NCBI GenBank assembly: GCA_028023455.1
Contig: JAQFVV010012405.1
Coordinates: forward strand, 10,125,923 to 10,189,922
Reading direction: 5' to 3'
Length of the DNA stretch: 64,000 nucleotides
DNA from: Epiperipatus broadwayi
Lineage: Eukaryota; Onychophora; Udeonychophora; Euonychophora; Peripatidae
Under the pieces are notes generated by a model, which was given only the letters and a program-made list of their open reading frames with translations, made no database searches and had not been told where the DNA came from. Made by a program: the position numbers and the translations under genes. This document shows positions 27,880 to 38,049 of this stretch, piece after piece. Numbering within the stretch: position 1 is the stretch's first letter; every line of letters begins with the position of its first letter.

Positions 27880-29040
27880 GGAAGTAAGTGGAGATCGAAT
27901 CTAACCGCAAACTATGATAACTGCTTTACAAGGCGCCATCTAAGCATTTAAACCTAGAAAAATTTATAGAGTAGGCAGATACGCGCTGTTAAGATTCCAC
28001 TTTATTTAAATATTCAGATCGTTAGCCCAAGTCACTAGCTCAGTGGAGTAGCAGAGATAATAAAATATAAATTTTATATCTTAAATATAAAAGAGTAAAA
28101 GCCACTGCCAGAAATTAACATATAAAAATATTTATTTACGCACATATAAAATAACATTTAAATTTTGAGGAATAAATTCAACATTTTAGATTTTTCTATT
28201 AATCTTTAGTTTTACATTTAACTAAGTTTCAATGAGTTTAATATTTATTTAGATAATCGAGTATGAATAGACTACATAGATCTGCATTTGAAAAGAAAAT
28301 ATTCTTCCCTGATTTAACCTTAGGCAACAAATTTCGCAATCAAACCAGCGCCAATCCATCTGATACATTTATGTATTCAATGTAGCATGAAAATACGACA
28401 ACACAAAATACTATACTGTCAGGAATGTACATCTGATCAATAAGTAGAATTAGAGAAGACATTGTCTCTCCACCAACAGGAATGTCACATCTGTTGGCAA
28501 GTAGAACAATAAACATAAAACTCCATAGGATTGGACTGCGGTCCTTTGCTATCTTACAAAGCCATCCATAGGCAAACAGAAGGTGTGTGGCATATATATA
28601 TAATCCTGCCCATAGCGGATCTCATACTACATCTACAATTACACAGATATATCCAATCCATTGAACCAATTCAACTACGAAATGAATAACCTAAGATTAC
28701 CCTCCCTTAATATAACTTTACAAAACTATATAGCCATTCGCGCCCGACTTAAATTTAACATTTAAATACATTCGCACAGATTATTTTTATACAATTTGTT
28801 TTTAAAATGTTGAGTATAGATCGGCTGCACAGATTCCATGGTCAAAAACATCCAAATTAAACACAATTGATCAAAATACAAAATCATCGATAACGTCATT
28901 TGCAAAAGGGAATACACAAGGCCTCCTGGCATTCATCGTAAGACGCCCACATTAACATCACTGACATATATATTCTAATCAAATGTGAAAACTTCAACAT
29001 AATCAGCCGCTAACGAATCTATGCAACGTCTATACCCAAC
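27880..29040 (-). repeat. Dispersed repeat, minus-strand copy of the 21.7-kb family
   Basis: Inverted matches to 21730-22710: 28110-27950 (CACTAGCTCAGTGGAGTAGC), 28500-28270 (CCAGCGCCAATCCATCTGAT) and about 29040-28800 (GATCGGCTGCACAGATTCCA). The order of the last two blocks is swapped relative to the plus copy. The inner edge near 27890-27940 read on the minus strand has GGTTAGATTCGATCTCC, which resembles a tRNA B box. No coding frame. Confidence 0.6.
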
Positions 29041-30300
29041 CTAAATGTAATGCATTTAATAATTTCTACAAAAAAATATTACTACAAATAATAATAATAA
29101 AATGGAAATGATTTTAGCAAAACTTAACTATATAAATTTAAACAATCAATTATTAATTTGAAAATCAAATAAGAGTTCATTTTAAAATTTAAATTAGCTG
29201 AATCTTTAAAAAAAACATTGATGAAAGTTCTTAATTACTTTTTTGTTGTTGTTGTTAATTTGTAAAGTTCATAGCTCATGGTAGAAAGAGTCCAGGTTTC
29301 TGCTTTTAATTCCCATGATGCCTCCATTAGAAGATAATGTTCTGGAGATGGCAATAGCTGGCTCAAGGTATCACAATCTTTTCCTTTTTTTTTTTAAATA
29401 GAGAGTGTGGTATGTGCGTCCTACCACAACTCTCAAACACACAATGCTGGAACTGTCCAAAAAAACTATTTCTCTTTTTATATTATCCACACGGATTCAA
29501 TCAACAAAACGTCACTAATCCAAATTTTCGTTCAGGTCCGGGCTGAGGCTTGGTGCTTCCATTGGTCAAGCTAAAATCTCTTTGTTCTCTTATCTAATTT
29601 ACTCTCAGACTTTTTAATTAGACAGCTTTTGGATAATTAATAAACAATCATTTCCATTTACAGATTACAGAAATTAATTAATACCTGTTTTTATTTTTAC
29701 TTACATTATTTCTTTTTTAAACTATTTTTATATTTAAATCTTTTTTTATAAAAAAAAAAATACATTCAAATACCTTTTTTTATTTATTAAAAAAAATGTT
29801 TTTAAAGTTTAGCATCTGTGCGAATATATACGTTTAACAAACATTTTAATTTTAGCGTTTAGTTTTTTTTTCTTTTTAATACACTTATTTTTATATGCGA
29901 ACTTAAAAGTTTTTATTTCAATTTAATGTAACGACATATTTATATATCGTTACAATATATATATATATTAAGGATTAAAACTGTTGCCACTATACAATAA
30001 CTATTTTAGAGATGCAGAGATTAAAAATATCTCTAAAAAAAAATAAAAAAATAAAATAAACATAGCAGTTTATTTAAGATGATGTTTGTGTTTGTTTAAT
30101 GTATATATGTATATGCAAGCTCGATTGTTTGACTATCAATTGTACCAGATTGAAAATGTTGGAAAAATTCTGACATGTGTGTTGGTTGGTTGTAAGTCAC
30201 CCTTACAATATCCCTTTCCTTAAAAGGGTTAAAATTTTAATTATGTTTTAAACTTTAACACTTATAAGTATGTTCGTGTGTTAAAAATATATGGTTATTT
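29041..30300. other. AT-rich DNA, mostly unassigned
   Basis: A tRNA-like string TAGCTCATGGTAGAA at about 29273 could be an A box of a decayed SINE, but no good B box follows. The segment 29397-29580 is less AT-rich and unidentified. A palindrome AACGACATATTTATATATCGTT lies near 29930-29951. Confidence 0.4.
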
Positions 30301-30328
30301 TGGATCTGATGAAGGGTTGCTATGTTTA

Positions 30329-31100
30329 TTAATTGACTGTCTCATGCTTTTTTTGTTTTATTGCTGATTTGGGGATGTTTAAATACTCTCTTTGTAGCTT
30401 GGCTATATCATTGGTGGGGTGCACTAGTCTTAGGGCTTTGATGGTTTTGTGGTTGATGCATAACTGGGAATGTGTCTTTGTTACAGATGGCACAGAAAGT
30501 GATTTACTAGCCTTCTCCATGCTCCTTTGAGACTTAATGGATTCATGAAGGCTTAGTGAAATATCAGAGCATCCATTATTAATTATGAATTATTTGAGCC
30601 TTCCTTAGAAAATACCCTCATCAAACTTAATATCCTTAGATCTGTACTATATTGATGTATGCATATATATATTTCTTTACATTGCACCTACTGTTTTATT
30701 TCTATTTTGAGTACTTTCCTTTGCCTATACACTTTGTTAGAAGGTTATCCTTTTTTATTTATTTCAGCTATGTTAGCAATTTAATGATATTATTATGAAT
30801 TATTATTAACAGCCAAAATAAAGCTTTAAGATATGGGCATTATACATGCCTTGGATCTCTCCTGCTTGGTTTACCCAAAATGCATTGGGACCTGTCTAAC
30901 TTGATGATGGTATATGGTCCCTCATATGTGCCATAAAACTTGTGATACTTACCTTCTTGCAGTTTACTGGGATGTGGAGTTTTTATCAACACTGTCTCCT
31001 ATTTTAAATCCATATGTGGACTTTTTTGCATTCTGGTTCCTATAATTTGCCTTCATGATAAGTTGTTTTTGAACTCGCAATATATCTTTTTTTTTATTTA
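30329..31100 (-). pseudogene. LTR-retrotransposon integrase C-terminal remnant
   Basis: Read on the minus strand from about 31090 to 30830, with one frame change, the translation includes NYRNQNAKKSTYGFKIGD, then SKLQEGKYHKFYGTYEGPYT and IIKLDRS. This resembles the C-terminal barrel-like region after the integrase core of Ty3/gypsy elements (KF.G.YEGPY.I pattern). Stops are present and the catalytic core is not visible. The minus frame 30520-30329 downstream may belong to the same element but has no recognised motif. Confidence 0.5.
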
Positions 31101-31479
31101 TCTTGGGTTTAGTAGCTATGAAATTGTCTTCATAATATCTATGACTATTTGATGCATTCCATATGAGAATACTAAATAAATTTATAAATCAGTCTTAGAC
31201 TTACCTTCTGTTAGCTTACAACTTATGTTCTGTTGAGTGGCTCAGTAGGTTCATATTTTATATTTAGGGGGATAATAAAAAAAAAACAACTAAAGTTTAA
31301 TACAACATATATGTGTCTTCATTTATGACATAATATCTTTGGGCAGATATTTTCTTTGTCAGTGCCTGCATTATTGTCCAAATTTCTCTATGTACGTATA
31401 AATTCATTCTCTCCTTACAAAATCATAGTGGGTTCAATTTCTATCCATAGTCCTTATTTGTGTTCTAATGGTCTGCAAT

Positions 31480-31860
31480 CTTTGCAGGTCCTTCCCTAAC
31501 ATGTGCTTTTTCTTTTAAGCACTGTCATTCACATGTTTAATGAACATGAAGGGGACTTTATATGTATTGCAAATCTTGTGAAACCTGGGACCTTTTTGTT
31601 TAATAGCCTGTGGTGTGGTATTTTCCATCAATATCAAATAACTTTTCATATTTTGGTCATCAACTTCATCATATGAAGAATTTATGTGCCATGATACACA
31701 TTTAAGATAATCAAATATATTGATTGAACTTTTGTCTTCATACATGATCTTCCTGTGGGAACAATCTTTTGTGACAGCCATCATAATTGGTAATGCTCCA
31801 TTTTGATGATTGTCACTTAGTTCTCCAGTGCCATGCTTGTAGCTTTGATTGTGTATATGA
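31480..31860 (-). pseudogene. Possible further retroelement remnant, unrecognised
   Basis: A minus frame at 31784-31515 (89 codons, starting MMAVTKDCSHRKIMYEDKSS) lies upstream of, and in the same orientation as, the integrase remnant, and coding-like residues extend to about 31850. I see no diagnostic motif. Position and strand suggest it belongs to the same decayed element, but that is inference. Confidence 0.25.
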
Positions 31861-31944
31861 ATAATAATTCAATTTATCTTTATTTAATGTTTGTCTGAAG
31901 GTTTATGATGATGGCAATTTAGTACTCATTGATTGTTGGACTAT

Positions 31945-32345
31945 TTCCATCATTTAATACTGAGAATTGAATGCTTTTTTTAAAAAAAAAACTTTAGTCA
32001 AACATTCTAAATACGTTCAACAGTTAATAATAGCAACAACAACATATACACACCCACTCCTAATTTATTATGCTACATCTATGACTCATAGGAGTCAAAA
32101 GTTGGCTATACACATAAAATAAAACAAACTGTAAGAAAGCTTTTTTTAATAAGATTATTGTATATTTACAATAACATTACTATCATTGGTCAGGGCAAGA
32201 ACACTTGAAGAAAAGAGAATAATAATATCACTTGAAATGTTGGGTTAAATACTAACCTATGTGCTATTATTAACAATTGAATGTTAAAATTTTTTCTAAA
32301 GTCATTCAGTTCTTAATATTAAATAATGAAAATATTTGAACAAAT
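31945..32345. repeat. Second copy of the 13.4-kb foldback family
   Basis: GTTGGACTATTTCCATCATT at the left and ATTAAATAATGAAAATATTTGAAC at the right repeat the ends of 13409-13919. Inner strings are also shared (ACTTTAGTCAAACATTCTAA; CTATTATTAACAATTGAATG). It is shorter and more diverged. Confidence 0.65.
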
Positions 32346-32830
32346 AATTAATATTATCTGTATTTATTTTATATAATTTGTAGCCAAATTCAATTACAGA
32401 TTGTGTATAAAATTAAAGAAAAAACAATGAATATGAAATAAAATAAAAAAAAAAGAAAGAAAATTATTTGTAATAGATGTTTATATATATTATAAATATT
32501 TTTAAATATGTGAGGGTTTCTATTTTCGAAAAATCATCACATGATAACAGACAGTGATTAAAAGGGGATTCCTTTTTTAAAAATAACAAAAATTTCCACA
32601 TACTAAAAAATATTTAAACAATTACAATCATTAAAAATTATTAAATATAAATATCTTGAATACCATACATATAAAAGATGTAATAAAATTATTTTTTATG
32701 CCTTATTTAGAAATGTATACAAACTTATAGTCATACTTTTCATTAAAGATTGCCTTATAAGAGTAAATTTCTAAACAAAATTATAGAGGGTAGAAGGAAA
32801 CGATATATATATATATATAGATATATATAT
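32346..32830. other. AT-rich DNA, no feature seen
   Basis: A (TA)n run lies at 32801-32829 just before the palindrome. Confidence 0.5.
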
Positions 32831-32926
32831 GACAACAGATAGCATTCTACCAAAAACACCATCAAGCATAAGTTTGTTTACATAAATGTCAGAGCAAGAT
32901 ATTCACTATCTCTAACTTTAGTTCCA

Positions 32927-32970
32927 CCTTCAGATCATGATTTTAAGCTATTTGCTATCATCAGTGAAGG
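32927..32970 (-). ncRNA. Hammerhead ribozyme motif, left arm, likely inactive
   Basis: This is the same layout as the motif at 33367: CCTTCA, CTGATGA, stem II AGC/GCT, then AAAA where the fold needs GAAA, ATC triplet and TGAAGG. Loss of the invariant G of GAAA predicts no self-cleavage. Confidence 0.7.
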
Positions 32971-33366
32971 ACAGGAATAAGAAAATAGATCTAAACACAA
33001 ACTCTGAGTGTTTATGAAACAGTTTATATTCAGCTTGCATGCATGAATCTTTTAGACACTTAATGTCTTCAAACTCAGCATAGCAAGCCAGATAGCTACA
33101 TGGATCTGATATCAGTTCAGCATCACCACATAGTAAAGCCTCTGCAATATATATGATTGTAAGAAAGACCTCAAAGGTACATTTATGAAAAATAAAAACA
33201 CAAGTTAAAACTTGCTAATGCTTGTATTTATGACAATAGATGGTGTTCTACCAAAAACACCGTCAAGCATAAGTTTGTTTACATAAATGTCAGAGCAAGC
33301 ATTCACTATCTCTAACTTTAGTTCCATGCTCAGAGTTTATGTTTAGGTCTATTTTCTTATTCCTGT

Positions 33367-33410
33367 CCTTCACTGATGATAACAAATAGCTTGAAATCAT
33401 GATCTGAAGG
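33367..33410 (+). ncRNA. Type I hammerhead ribozyme, copy a
   Basis: CCTTCA (33367-33372) pairs with TGAAGG (33405-33410) as a 6-bp stem I. CTGATGA is at 33373-33379. The 13-nt stem II segment is TAACAAATAGCTT; other copies have TAGC in place of TAAC, giving AGC/GCT, with a T-T mismatch at the base. GAAA is at 33393-33396, stem III is ATC/GAT with a 2-nt loop, and the cleavage triplet ATC is at 33402-33404. All invariant core bases are present. The weak stem II and III suggest it would need dimer formation or be slow. Confidence 0.68.
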
Positions 33411-33763
33411 TGGAACTAAAGTTTGAGATAGGGAATGCTTGCTCTGACGTTTATGTAAGCAAACTTACGCTTGACGGTGTTTTTGGTAGAACCCCATTGT
33501 CATAAATACAAGTGTTAGCAAGTTTTAACTTGTGTTTTGGTTTTTCATAAATGTACCCTTGAGGTCTTTCTTGCAATGATATATATTGCAGAGGCTTCTA
33601 CTATGTGGTGATGCTGAACTGATATCAGACCCATGTAGCTATCTGGCTTGCTATGCTGAGTTTGAAGACATTAAGTGTCTAAAAGATTCATGCTTGCAAG
33701 CTGAATAGAAACTGTTTCATAAATGCTCAGAGTTTGTGTTTAGATCTATTTTCTTATTCCTGT

Positions 33764-33807
33764 CCTTCACTGACGATAGAAAATAGCTTGAAATCATGAT
33801 CTGAAGG
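33764..33807 (+). ncRNA. Type I hammerhead ribozyme, copy b
   Basis: The layout is that of copy a: CCTTCA (33764-33769), CTGACGA (33770-33776, allowed because the fifth core base is free), stem II segment TAGAAAATAGCTT, GAAA (33790-33793), stem III ATC/GAT, triplet ATC (33799-33801) and TGAAGG (33802-33807). It lies 397 nt downstream of copy a, so cleavage at both sites would release a 397-nt monomer RNA. Confidence 0.68.
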
Positions 33808-34018
33808 TGGAACTAAAGTTAGAGATAGTGAATGCTTGCTCTGACATTTATGTAAACAAACTTACGCTTGATGGTGTTTTTGGTAGAACACCATCTATTG
33901 TCATAAATACAAGTGTTAGCAAGTTTTAACTTGTGTTTTTGTTTTTCATATATATATATATATAAATTTTGAATGTTTGTGTAAATGATAAATATTTTTT
34001 CAATACATATATACAATT

Positions 34019-36991
34019 ATGACAGACAAAAATAAAGCATGGCCCTTATTGCCAGGAAGCTGTAAAGTCACCAACCAAGGCAGCGGTTGGTGGCCGAAGG
34101 TGGAGGGTGCTAAGAATCCCCTGATTGCGGACCCAGGCTGCCATTTGATGACGACTTTTTATTTAGGTACTTACAACTGCAGATCACTTTCAAGTGAAGG
34201 AAGATTGCAAGAATTAGAAGAAGAACTGTCTTATATTAAATGGGACATTATTGGACTTTGTGAAGTTAGAAGAAAAGGAGAAGAAACAATTGATTTAAAA
34301 AGTGGACATATACTCAATTATAAAGGCACACATATTGGAAATAGAAGTGGAGTAGGATTCATTATAAATAAAAAGTGGAAGAACAATATTGTGGAGATTG
34401 ATGGTGTATCGGAAAGAGTGGCAAGATTAGTTATACAACTTAATAGCAGATACCAAATGCAGATAATTCAGGTTTATGCCCCAACAAGTTCTCATAGTGA
34501 TGAAGTAGTATAAGATTTTTATATGGATGTACAAAAGGCTTTTTATGAGAGTAAACAACATTTTAAAATTGTTACGGGAGACTTTAATGCTAGAATTGGT
34601 AGACAAATGAAAGATGAAATTGCTGTTGGTAATTTTGGTTATGGTAATAGAAATGAGAGAGGACATAGACTTGTGGAGTTTGCAGAAAAAGAAAAACTTT
34701 ATATTATGAATTCATTTTTTGTGAAAAATGTTAAAAGGAAATGGACATGGAAGCATCCAAATGAAGGTACAGCAGAATTGGATTATATTTTGACTAACAG
34801 AAAATACATATTTCAAGATTGCAATGTTCTTAATAAATTTAACACAGGAAGTGATCATTGATTAGTAAGGTGTAAGTTACGTGTTAATGTAAAACTAGAG
34901 AGACAAAAATTATTAAGAAAAACAATATTTACAGTTGATATTCCTAATCTTCAGAAACATTTTAATGAATTTAAATTAGAACTTACAAATAGGTTTCAAG
35001 TGTTATAAGATTTTGAACATGATTCAGATTTGAATGAAATTAATATGAAAATAACTGATACACTTTTAAAAACTGCAACAAACATAGCTGGTAGAAAAAA
35101 GCAGCAATTGACTAATAAAATTTCTACTGAGACTAGAGAATTTATGAAGAAAAGAAGGAATATGAAGATATACAAAAATGATGTATCAAAAAGAATTGAA
35201 TATCTCGAATTTTGTAAAGTGGTATGGAAAAGAGTTGAAAATTATATAAGAAAGTATAACTGTGAAATAGCAAGGAAAGCTGTAGAAGAAAATAAAAGTC
35301 TCAAAAATGTTAAACAACATTTTGGTATTGGTAGGAAATTTATATCTGCAATAAGAAAAAAAGATGGAATTATTACTAAAAAGAGAGATGACATCATGAA
35401 ATTGGTAGAAGATTTTTATCAAGAATTATATAGTAATAAAGAACAAGTACCTCCTATATCTATTACATCATCTGAATTGCCCAGAATTTTAAATGAGGAA
35501 GTGAGACATGCAATTAAGTGTATGAAGAAAGGAAAGGCTCCAGGAAATGATGGAATTATAATTGATATATTAAAAGAAGCAGGTGAAGAAATAGAAACAA
35601 TTTTAGCAAAGTTATATACCAAATGTCTAAATGATAAAGATGTATTGGAAGATTGGAAGAATGCAGTAATAATATTAATATTTAAAAAGGTGATAAAGAA
35701 GATATTAGAAATTACAGACCTATCAGCCTTTTATCAGTTTTATATAAAATTTTTACCAAGATAATTACAACTCGTCTACAGAGAACTTTGGATTTCCACC
35801 AACCAAGAGAACAAGCTGGATTTAAAAGTGGTTTTAGTACAATAGATCATATCCAGGTATTGAGAGAAGTCATAGAAAGGTCAAACGAATATGAGTTGTC
35901 ATTATGTTTTGAATTTGTAGATTATGAAAAGGCATTCGATTCTATACACATTTCTTCAGTGATTAAAGCATTGGATCATCAAGGTATAGATCCAGGATAT
36001 TGTCATATTTTAAAGAATATTTATAAAAATGCAACAGCAACAATTAGATTACATAATGATACTGGAAAAATCAACATTGATAAAGGTGTAAGACAAGGTG
36101 ACTCCATATCACCAAAACTCTTTACAGCAGTGCTGCAAGAAGTATTTTGTGGATTAAAATGGAAAACTAAAGGAGTGAAAGTAAATGGAGAGTATTTAAG
36201 TCATTTAGATTTTGAAGATGATGTAGTTGTTTTTGCAAATAATGCTTCAGAGCTGCAGGAAATGTTGCAGGAGTTAGCAGATGAAAGTAGGAAAGTAGGA
36301 CTAAAGATAAATGTTAAAAAGACTAAAGTAATGTTTAATCGATTTGCTCAAAATATAAAAATAAAGATTGATTATGAAGAATTAGAAGAAGTTAACAGTT
36401 TCAAATACCTTGGTCAGATTATTAATACAGATGGAAACATAATGGAGGAAATTAATCATAGAATTAAACTTGGTTGGAGTGCTTTTGGTAGAAATAACTT
36501 GATCCTAAAAGGAAATATGCCTATGTGTTTGAAAAGGATGGTTTTTAACAAATGTGTTTTACCAGTTCTTACTTATGGATCTGAGACTTGGACACTTAAT
36601 GGAAGAGCAATACAGAGACTTCAGACCACTCAAAGGAGTATGGAGAGATGTATGTTGGGAGTAACAAGAAGAGATCGAAAACGCAATGTATGGGTATGAC
36701 AACAAACAGGTGTTACTGACCTTATTAGAAAAATTGAAAGATTGAAATGGAGTTGGGCTGGACATATTGCTAGAAGAGATGATAATAGATGGGCAATTGA
36801 AATTTTAAACTGGATTCCAAGAGATTGTAAAAGACCCAGAAAGAAACCACATGTGAGATGGATGGATGAAATAAGAAAATGTGCAGGGGTGTTGTGGAGA
36901 AGAGAAGCTAAAGATCGGAGAAGATGGATTAAACTTGGAGAGACCTTCATCCTGCAGTGGATTGATAATGGTTGATGATGATGATGATGAT
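34019..36991 (+). mobile_element. RTE-like LINE, nearly full coding length but inactivated
   Basis: One long reading frame encodes an apurinic-type endonuclease followed by a reverse transcriptase, of the type often annotated as craniofacial-development-protein-2-like in invertebrates. Endonuclease motifs: TYNCRSLSSEGR, LCEVRRKG, GVGFIINKKW, VYAPTSS, GDFNARIG, LDYILTNRK and GSDH (34146-34860). Reverse transcriptase motifs: GNDGI, FKSGFSTIDHIQ, VDYEKAFDSI, VRQGDSISPKLF and FEDD (36211-36222), then YGSETWTL. The C-terminal part continues to 36975 (WSWAGHIARRDDNRW). In-frame stops lie at 34511, 34859, 35006 and 36697, with one frameshift near 35687. The 3' end is a (TGA)n tail (36973-36990), typical of the RTE clade. 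The catalytic box is FEDD instead of FADD. Confidence 0.93.
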
Positions 36992-37238
36992 AGCAAGAAA
37001 TTGTAGTTTATTCTCTTTATCATGCCACAATTTAGTTGATGATAATTGTAATGAACTATTTTATGAAAGGCAATCGGCTTGCAATCACAATCTCTTGCCA
37101 TGCTATTAAATGTTGTATGATAATTAAATTGGTTATTTTCACTTTAAAGAAATTATCAACATTATGTTAAATCAACAAGTTAATACATTTTGAATGGTGT
37201 TTAATTGTGCTGCATAGCCAAGCTAGATAAAGATTATA
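36992..37238. other. AT-rich spacer between LINE tail and PLE fragment
   Basis: Nothing recognised. Confidence 0.5.
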
Positions 37239-37841
37239 TTAAATAGATTTCAGTTTGGGCAAACTATTTTTGTATTTTGCGGTGATATTAATAACAAATT
37301 TTTCTTTCCTTTTTAAACTTTTATTCAAAATTGATTGAATACCAACTTTCTGCTCATCACTCAAATTACTAGATTTAATACACGAAATTGTATCAAAAAC
37401 TATATTTTTTGAAGGAAATGGAACAAAATTAGGGCCTTTACCAAGAATATCTAATTCTCTATCATTTAACTTTATATCAGAAAGATTAAAAACTCTCTCA
37501 TCAGAAACCCTATTCTCATACCTTTTATCACTACAATAAATTTTATTAACTTTCCCAAACAACCACTTTAATTTTCTTTCATATTTTTTACAATAGAAAT
37601 TTGACCTATTCTGTCTAAATTGTCTCATAAAAAAATTCAAAATTGAATAATTAAAATCTTGCCTTCTGTCTAAATGATATCTATTCCTTTTATATAGATA
37701 AATAAATTTGTAAAACCTTACAAAATTTTCTTTTAAAAAACTATTCAAAATATAAGTTTGTAACTTAAAAACCAAATTCCTATTTTGAAGCAACTTTTTA
37801 TTTCTACTAAAATTAATAACACAACACCTAGGAAAAAACAC
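37239..37841 (-). pseudogene. Penelope-like element, N-terminal part of the polyprotein
   Basis: The 200-codon minus-strand frame has a basic N-terminal region (NKKLLQNRNLVFKLQ; YERKLKWLFGKVNK), then VFNLSDIKLNDRELDILGKG and PNFVPFPSKNI. This matches the conserved segment before the reverse transcriptase core of Penelope-like elements (the V.NLS...L...E...L..GP.FVP pattern). After that, DEQKVGIQSILNKS aligns with the next PLE segment, and similarity is lost before the stop. The RT core and GIY-YIG domain are absent, so it is a truncated copy. Its upstream leader is apparently split by the two retrotransposons that follow (38050-43721 and 43843-49292). Confidence 0.7.
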
Positions 37842-38049
37842 TAAATTCCCTACATTTTTTTAAGAAAATAAATCTGCCATCTTAAAGACTCTATCCTATC
37901 ACTCAATCTAGACAAATTTTTAATCTTTCTAATACCATTCAATGGAAAATTATTAAAAACTAAACTCCACAAACCCATACTAAAAACCAATTACAAATAC
38001 CCTTATAAATTAACACACAATAAAAACATACACACACTTCTATATATAT
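37842..38049 (-). other. Probable leader of the Penelope-like element, first segment
   Basis: It is non-coding and upstream of the PLE frame on the minus strand. It ends in a (TA)n run interrupted by the LTR element at 38050. Confidence 0.45.

Larger units (their letters stand above)
32831..33955. repeat. 1.1-kb palindrome built from about 397-nt hammerhead-bearing monomers
   Basis: The right half (about 33328-33955, plus) and the left half (33327-32831, minus) are inverted copies, each about 1.3-1.5 monomers long. The monomer is a ribozyme, then about 150 nt containing a 9-bp hairpin (GATGGTGTT/AACACCATC, 33869-33895), then about 240 nt. In the right half, ribozymes recur at 33367 and 33764, exactly 397 nt apart; the left half has one at 32970-32927. 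(TA)n tracts flank both ends. No frame is coding. Tandem monomers delimited by type I hammerheads resemble metazoan retrozymes and the terminal repeats of Penelope-like elements; the head-to-head arrangement is unusual. Transcription across it would give a long hairpin RNA. Confidence 0.85.

Noticed and set aside
30305-30330. CTGATGAAGGGTTGC as a hammerhead start
   Set aside because: No GAAA box or matching stems downstream.
32831-33955. CRISPR array
   Set aside because: The repeats are long, inverted and eukaryotic, with no short direct repeats and spacers. There is no CRISPR array in the window.
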